Below are positions 57,640 through 64,000 of a stretch of 64,000 nt of DNA, one piece after another. Both the position numbers and the translations under genes were made by a program. The stretch lies in NCBI RefSeq assembly GCF_024586455.1, contig NC_065923.1:36504370-36568369 (forward strand), read 5' to 3'. Below the pieces are notes generated by a model that saw only the letters and a list, made by a program, of their open reading frames with translations, was not told where the DNA came from and searched no databases. The stretch's first letter is position 1, and each line of letters starts with the position of its first letter. The DNA is from Bactrocera neohumeralis. Taxonomy: Eukaryota; Arthropoda; Insecta; Diptera; Tephritidae.

Positions 57640-58330
57640 TGGCAAGAATGCTAAGAGGTCACTGTTGAATTGACAGACGTGCCAACAGACCATACTCGTA
57701 CAACGACTATTGTAGAAGCTGCAAGTGGTAAAAAAAGAGACTATGAACATCCTGTTTGTGAATACAAGGCTTTGTATAGGTATAGGAAAATAATGTTGTT
57801 TTTGTTCTATCGGATATCCATTCCCCGCGCTTAGGTGGTAAGGTTTAGTTTGGTTGTCATTGCAATATTCTAACTGTAGGCTTAGAAGACGTGCTATTTC
57901 ATCGGACAATATGGAGAGGGGTTTTACATGCGTGGGGTTCGCTGGGCATGCAAAGCGATGGCTAGAGTCAAAAGGGACCGCAGTGCGCGCTGGACATATG
58001 TATATTTGATACATATGTTGGGGTAGATTTTTGATAAGTAAGATTTTAATCTGCTACAGTAACCAGAACGAAGTTGCGCAAGGCTCACTCCAGATTCTCG
58101 GGGCAACTCGAGCTCTTCGTCTGTAATGAGTGATGGTTTGACTGCTAATATGGCAATTATTGGGAGGGAGTCAGTGAAGGGGTTGGCTCCACTGTGTCAG
58201 TACATATCTATAGTTTGCTGGCGTACTGTTCAATGATGTAGACGTCATCAAGAAAAGAATTCTTGATGTGGCTAGAAGGCGGGCGGAAATTTTTGGACAG
58301 AAGTTCATTATGTTCCTTGACCAGACTTAC
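57640..58330 (-). mobile_element. Jockey-like non-LTR retrotransposon, C-terminal end
   Basis: The minus strand reads HNELLSKNF, then ITDEELELPRESGVSLAQLR, SGYCSRLKSYLSKI, and in the next frame HRFACPANPTHVKPLSILSD, EIARLLSLQLEYCNDN. The LPRxxRxxLAQLRSG and CPxxPTxLxPxSLW blocks are the conserved end of Jockey-clade polymerases, here with frameshifts. The RT proper is not seen. No poly(A) tail is evident. Confidence 0.7.
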
Positions 58331-59399
58331 TGTATAAAAGTTTAACTGGAGATATAAGATATACTATATATATCTTATATATCTGAAGCTTCTTCGTCGG
58401 CGTTTTACACAATTTCGATGACAGCTGGTTCTACGTTATTGGAATTGACGAGTATTTTCTCCGTCCAAGGGCTGTTATTTTGTCGATTTGACCCCGTTTG
58501 GATAGGTAAGCTTTTGGGTTTTATAGGAAAAGAATCGGTCAAGAGTTTCTTAACGATGTCTCAGAAGTTACACACATACAACTTTTTGATTTGATGAACT
58601 TCATCCGGAGAACAGGATGGTTTAGAAAGTATGTAATAGAGTGAGGTGATTTTAGTCCTGGTGGTCTCAAAATGGGCTTACTAAAGGCCTAGTTACGTCG
58701 TCTAGCATCCACCCTAGCCTGTAACCCATATGGGGCTTCGAATTCTTTACATTTCGGCACATAATTTTAAAAATTTCAAAGAGAAATAAATATCTTACAT
58801 TACATCTTTTCACCGTTATAGGTTCGGAGAGTGATAATTATATATATAAGGCGCAACCAGAAGACCGTTAGTTGATATTTCTGGTATAAAACCGGAAAGA
58901 TTTGAGCTCTACATCGCTGTCATAATACGTTTTTTCTTAATTTTTATTTTAGTATTCTCGAAAGTATATTTCGCATGTCACAAATTTCGTAATCCGACAA
59001 TTAATTTTGTAATTTGTAACCTCACATGCAGTTTGATATAGTGTTGGACATATTTCTTGCACGTTTTTACATCGGTATTTCCGACTGCCGCGAGATAGCA
59101 ATATGCAAAACTTGTGCATGACTTTTAAGCACATGATATTAATGTATGTACATACATATATACTCAGGGAAGTGCTTGTCACACTCAGAAGAAAACATAA
59201 AAACTCATTAATACTAAAAAATGTAAACTACTTTCAACGCGACCCACACGGCTCGACTGTGACTACCGACATTAGTAATGAACGCATGCCATTAGGTGCC
59301 GAGGTAGATCATCAAAACTGTTGGCTTTTTGCGCACACAAGCGCTTCCTGGTACAGATGTCCAGCGTCCATGAGCTAAACAAACAAAATATGTTGCGGT
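58331..59399. other. intergenic DNA, possibly more of the retroelement
   Basis: The minus strand of 58480-58640 has PKAYLSKRGQIDKITALGRR-like readings that could be retroelement remnants, but I cannot place them. From 58800 on nothing is recognised. Confidence 0.35.
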
Positions 59400-61570
59400 G
59401 AACGCAGTTTTCAGCTAGAGTGAGCTTGAGCTGAGTTGGACAAAGAGTGATGTGCTGATATTAATCTGAAGCTGCTTAGTGTCAAGTGCGCGCATCTCGA
59501 ACATCAATCGCGCGCAACATCAGCCAGGCGAATCGACGAGCTGAACAACAGCACTAACAACAATTTCGCGTGCGCAAACGCAAATAGTTATACAACAACA
59601 ATGCAAGAACCGGGAAAGATTTCATATGCAACAAATGGCCTGCTGGTCGGATTGGTCTAAATCCGAGAAGTAGAATAAATGCGTTGTTGCAAGCTAAAAG
59701 CCGCCAACGTCCACTTTACATTTGTGCAACAACGTCTAATGACGCACTAAGCCGACGCGCTCGCCTGGGCGTCAAAACACGTTTTCGAACAAAGCGTTGC
59801 AATGCGAGCGCCCGTCGCCGCCGTCGCCATCGCCGCCGCTGACAAATGCAACTGGCGGTGGACGTGTGCGCGTAGATACGGTGAACAGCGCTAGTAAATG
59901 ATTCAGGTGGCTCGAGTCAATTATTTCTGTAACTGCAACTAGGCCCCTGCCGCTAATGCTACGGACCGACCCCAATCGATAGTTGTTACGGCAAGAGGAA
60001 ATTACATTCGCCAGCGTATTCTAGTGCAATAATTTAATCCGCGCCCATTCGCCCAGTTGAATTTGCGGTCATTTAAATTGCAGCTGCTCGAATGTACCAA
60101 TAAAACTACTACAACTCCTAGACACATATAGTGTATAGTTGGCGTAGCGACGTGACGACTTGGCGTCTTGGCGTATGCCGGTCGCACTGCTCTGCTTTTG
60201 CCACTCCAAATGGGCAAATTGCAATCGCCGTCGGTGTCCACTATTTTGCGCGCTCGCAGAACAGATTAGAATAATTCACCTTCTGGGCGGTTTCTGATTT
60301 GCCTTTCCAACGCGCTCACTTGCAACAACAATTACAATGACTGTTACACACAGACACTCGCAAGCGCGTTTACATAGCTGCATTCATTTAATATTGCAAT
60401 GCATATTTATGTACTGGCAAAGCGGTAGTTATGCGCGCAGCTGCTCCGCGTTGTTGCTTTGTTGCATTTGCATTTGAAATGGCTGCGCATGCGCAAAGCT
60501 GTGCCGCATACGTGGCAACTCAGCGCAACACCGGCAATCACTATGGCAATGCAAGCAATGAAAACGCTCTCGTTTCGTTGCGCGGCACGCGGTTGCGCGG
60601 GCGCATGAGCGGCGGGCGCGGCGCATATTTAGCGCGTGGTCGATACACAATTGAACCTCGCCAAGTTTATTCATCGCTACCGGGGGTAATTTGGAACCCG
60701 TTGCTATTGAATCACCACGCCGCTTGACTGGTTGGCTGGCTGTTGTTGCCCTCAACTACCCACCGCCGCCTGCACATTCACTTCAGACTGCGCTCTAGCG
60801 CGAGATTTGTGTGGGTTTGGGTCGGCGCTGAGGCGAAAAATGAAAATGTACTCCGCATAATCGTGTTGCACTGTGGCCTGCGCTTGTGTATGTATGTGTT
60901 TTTGGTACGTGTGTATGCCATGTCGAGGAGTGTATGCAATGATTGTTTGCGAACACGAGTTGGCGCACGCGCAAGGGCTCCACCTAACCGCAGGGCAGCA
61001 ATAACAACAACAGCACTGTTGTTGTTGTGGTTATATCTGTTTGTCTCCTCACGTAATGCTATTGTCTTAGCAGTCCAGCTGTTATTGTTGCTGTTCCATT
61101 TGCGTTGTAATTCAGTTGTCCATTCGAAAAGTGTGCGCTGGCGTATCGAAAGGCTCCATCGCCGCGTTAGACATTCACTTTGTTAGCGTAGCGTACGCCT
61201 CGCCGGGCCACACTTACTTGTCCACCTCTCCGATTGTTAACGAGCAGTCCTGTGCCCCGTGAAGCGTGTCAAAATTGGAGCATGGCAGCAATGGCTTGGA
61301 CTCAACTGAAATATTGCTGTATTTGTCTAGTGAATTACAAATCTACAGCGGCATGCAGCCAACTATACATACTGTAGTGGAGCATAGTTGCTAAAACGCA
61401 ACCAAAACTATCACCGATCGATTCAGCTGACGATGCAAACAGAACTGAAGCAAGGTTACACGTAGAAATATGAAGAATTCTGGAGTACACTGTTCTTTCA
61501 GGTTTATATGCACTGCTCCATTATGGGTTGGATTTTGTATCAAAAACTATGATTTTATCTCTGTCAGTCT
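59400..61570. other. GC-rich, TE-free stretch, promoter- or 5' UTR-like
   Basis: This tract is visibly richer in G, C and CpG words than the rest and contains no transposon similarity. It has many CAACA and GCGCGC words and two stretches that resemble fly 5' UTRs (59490-59640, 60430-60700). Overlapping frames exist on both strands (for example 60743-61186 plus and 60429-60755 minus), but they look like by-products of base composition and none has a domain. I infer regulatory or promoter DNA of a nearby gene outside or at the edge of the window. Confidence 0.45.
60484..60495. promoter_or_regulatory. palindromic NRF-1/Ewg-type site
   Basis: tgcgcatgcgca is a perfect 12-bp palindrome and matches the binding consensus of vertebrate NRF-1 and its fly counterpart Erect wing (YGCGCAYGCGCR). 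It sits in the GC-rich tract, the context where such sites mark promoters. Binding is inference. Confidence 0.5.
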
Positions 61571-61574
61571 TTTC

Positions 61575-62560
61575 CACAAAATCTTTCTAACGGAGCGAAG
61601 GTCTTCCTCTTCCTCTGATTCCCACGGTGTGTACTACGTCGAATACTCTCAGAGTGTGTCTTCATCCGTTCGGACGACTTGACCTAGACAGCGTAGCCGC
61701 TGTCTCTTAATTCGCTGAACTATGTCAATGACGTCGTATAACTCATACAGCTCATCGTTCCATATAATGCGGATCGCCAAAGCCGCTGCACCATATTGAA
61801 GGACGCGGAAGATGAGTGATTTATAGGGTTTGTTCTTTGTTCGTCGAGAGAGGACTTTACTTCTCAATTGCCTACTCAGTCCGAAGTAGCGACTGTTGGC
61901 AAAAGTTATTCTGCGTTCGATATCGAGTCTGGCAGTGTTGTTGGTGTTAATACTGGTTTTAAGACAGACGAAAATATCTACCATTTCGAAGTTATGACTC
62001 TCAACAGTACCGTGGGAGCCCAGTGGCGAGTACGACGACAGTTTGTTTGAAGACGGGAGATAATTCGTTTTGCCCTCGTTCACTACCAGACTCATCTGCT
62101 TTGCTTCCTTATCCAGTCTAGAGAAAGCAGAACTAATGGCGCGGGTTGTGAAGGCAATGATATCAATATTGTCGACGTACGCCAGCAGCTGTACACTTTT
62201 ATAACAGATTGTACCTTCTCAATTCAGCTCTATAGCTAGAACTATCTTCTCCAGCAGTAGACTGAAGAAGTCGCACGAAAGGTAGTCGCCTTGTCTGAAA
62301 CCTCGCTTGATATTGAAGAGCTCGGAGAGGTTCTTCTCCATCCTGGCGGAGTTTTTGGTATTCCTCAACGTTAGTTTATACAGCCGTATTAATTTTGCGG
62401 GGATACCAAGTTCAGTCATAGCGGCATAAAGCTAGCTCTCTTTCGTGATGTCAAAAGCAACTCTAAAATCGACCGATTTTTTCCAAGATTTTGCGAATGG
62501 TGAATATCTAGTCAGTTATTGATTTTCTAGGCCTCAAGCCACACTGATAAGGTCTAAATG
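61575..62560 (-). mobile_element. RTE-like fragment, RT to C-terminal region
   Basis: The minus strand gives [51 protein letters not shown] (YADD changed to YVDN), [56 protein letters not shown] and QRLRCLGQVVRTDEDTL. A deletion removes about 130 bp around the AMTATDE region. The 5' part and the 3' tail are missing. Divergence from the 14105-17748 copy is moderate. Confidence 0.85.
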
Positions 62561-63570
62561 GGAAGAAATAAGCGAAGTATTTTCTTTATGTTTATTCAAA
62601 TGGTAGGATGGACGATAGGTCAATAGAGCTTTTCTACAATGGGTTATGGTTAAACCTTGCACAAAATTTGTTAAGAACTGGAAGTAACCGTAGTCTAGTT
62701 ATTATGGTACTAGTCTCTTTGAGAACTTGAACTCTAACTCCACCTGGTTACATGGGAAATATGTGTATATTTGTATGTATATGCAAATGGAGGTAGCATT
62801 TTATGTAATACCAATATGCCAGATATGAGTAGTTGTGGCACAAGCGATATTTCTGCCTAAAAGCGTACAATGTACGTATGTAACTAAAGCGACCACTGAA
62901 GCGACACAAATATTGGCATGCAATCGGCACAAGCGTGGTACAAAAGGCACAGGCTTTACTCAGCTGCTTGACAACTTATGGAGAATAAATGAAGCATGCA
63001 GGACAATCGATTGTTGTTTAGCTTCGGCTCACTACGACTCCTTTTCTGGCTTCAACCTTCGATTTTGGTTTTTTCTTGTCCCCACTGCCGTCGCCGTATT
63101 CGACAAAAATGGTATGAAGCGTTGCCCACAAGACGAACAAAAGGCCTGAGCCGCGAGATTCTGCGTCGCAGATTGTGCGCCCACAATGCCACAGCGCAGC
63201 AAACCGTTGCCAAGGGTTGCATCCAGCGGGACCATCTCTATAGTAACTAAAGGGACTTTAGACGATTTCGGCGTAGGCCGAGCTTTTAGTTGCTGCTTAT
63301 TGAACTCTACAAGAAATGTCGCACTTCCCCTCGTGATTCCCATCCTTGACACTGGTATTGTGTTTGGCAGGGCTGCATGACAGTATGCCTGCGGGAGGAG
63401 GTAATAAATGGAGCAAAATGATATAGAAGAAAAAAAAAAATAGTGAACGAACGTAAAAGGCAAAAGACGAGCGCACAAAATATGCGTTCGATGACAACGA
63501 TGACAGAAACGACAGCGGCAACAGCAACAACAAAGAATGTAAAATGTAGTGTAAATACAATATCTGCGCC
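62561..63570. other. intergenic DNA, no firm gene
   Basis: Overlapping frames on both strands at 63032-63668 (Leu/Cys/Ser-rich on minus) look like shadows of CAA/CAG-rich sequence. A moderately GC-rich patch lies at 63050-63240. Confidence 0.4.
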
Positions 63571-63957
63571 ATGGCAGCGACGACAACAAAAAGCGCGTTC
63601 CAGCAACAGCATTTGCAACAACAAACAACACCAACTAAGTATGTTGACAACAACGTTGACGGCGACAATAATTATGCGAGTTGTCTGCCAGAAATGGCAG
63701 CTTCAACGGGGCGAGCAAGCGCGCCGCCATCAGGGACAGGAGCGGGCAAAGGGTCTGATGCCAGAAGACAAACAATACAAAGGCAACAACAAGTCATGCT
63801 TAAACGAAGCTGTAGTTTTGGCGACAAAAAATATTGGTTCAACGTCTGTATGGTCGCTTCGACGCACTATGCCCATAAATACACACTCTACTTAAGACAT
63901 GTGTGTGGGAGGAGGCTACACAGGCGAACCAAAGAATTGGCAAAGTGGCAAAAGTGA
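63571..63957 (+). CDS. possible Q/N-rich coding segment, product unknown
   Basis: The frame begins in good start context (gccatggca) and reads MAATTTKSAFQQQHLQQQTT, then SAPPSGTGAGKGSDARRQTI and LKRSCSFGDKKYW. Such CAA/CAG-coded Gln and low-complexity Ser/Gly stretches are common in fly regulatory proteins, but the same repeats also occur in fly non-coding DNA. A longer overlapping frame (63443-63895) competes. No domain, splice site or promoter decides the matter. Confidence 0.2.
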   Translation: MAATTTKSAFQQQHLQQQTTPTKYVDNNVDGDNNYASCLPEMAASTGRASAPPSGTGAGKGSDARRQTIQRQQQVMLKRSCSFGDKKYWFNVCMVASTHYAHKYTLYLRHVCGRRLHRRTKELAKWQK

Positions 63958-64000
63958 GGTAGATCCGATACTGATTTTATTGAGAGCGCGCCAGGGCAGA

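Noticed and set aside
60743..61186. 147-codon frame in the GC-rich tract
   Set aside because: Arg/Leu/Val-rich composition typical of a shadow frame in GC-rich fly DNA; frames also exist on the other strand.
63032..63634. 200-codon minus-strand frame
   Set aside because: Its Cys/Leu/Phe-rich part is the antisense of CAA/CAG repeats; no domain.
1..64000. tRNA genes, CRISPR arrays, bacterial or phage genes
   Set aside because: No A/B-box pairs with a cloverleaf were noticed by eye, no regularly spaced repeats were seen, and all recognisable genes are eukaryotic transposon genes. A tRNA scan was not run.

Overview
This window looks like intergenic or long-intron DNA from a higher dipteran, most likely a tephritid fruit fly such as Bactrocera, Zeugodacus or Ceratitis. 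It is AT-rich and saturated with decayed eukaryotic transposons. One 100-N assembly gap lies at 19555-19654. I see no bacterial-style operons, CRISPR arrays, rRNA or tRNA genes. The fly assignment is an inference. It rests on many mariner copies with DD41D spacing (the rosa lineage, first described from a Ceratitis), an insect-type Helitron, an RTE-like family, and CAA/CAG-rich tracts typical of fly genes.

Layout. 1-9.9 kb: an LTR-like repeat, a deleted mariner (1648-2538) abutting a deleted Helitron (2540-5001, minus), an RTE fragment (minus), then a mariner fragment carrying a PIF/Harbinger piece between two copies of an 82-bp segment. 10-14 kb: a rosa-type mariner, a second LTR-like repeat, and a 144-bp inverted repeat. 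14.1-17.7 kb: the best-preserved element, an RTE-like retrotransposon with a 780-codon endonuclease-reverse transcriptase frame, split near its 3' end by a 535-bp insertion with a 13-bp target-site duplication. 19-31 kb: a 359-bp mariner derivative, a DD37D Tc1/mariner element with perfect 19-bp terminal repeats, a degenerate tandem duplication, more mariners and an RNase H scrap. 31-50 kb: interleaved mariner, Tc1 and RTE fragments in both orientations. 50-58.4 kb: an RNase H fragment, two more rosa-type copies, a 153-bp MITE and a Jockey-like 3' end. 58.4-64 kb: mostly TE-poor, partly GC-rich DNA with one RTE fragment.

Host genes. No host gene is convincingly coding. The best candidates are a possible first exon at 54619-54933 with a TATA box about 200 bp upstream and an in-frame splice donor, and the GC-rich stretch at 59.4-61.5 kb, which holds a perfect palindromic NRF-1/Ewg-type site and looks promoter-like. 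A Q/N-rich frame at the right edge is a weak third candidate.

How the parts relate. The elements do not form a pathway; the window is a record of successive transposition and decay. Nine RTE pieces share one 3' half and a GAA-rich tail. Seven substantial rosa-type copies share an N-terminus, a 3' UTR and asymmetric ends. Two further mariner families each occur at least twice. All transposases seen are broken by deletions, frameshifts or catalytic substitutions. The main novelty lies in nested and composite structures, not in a new gene system.
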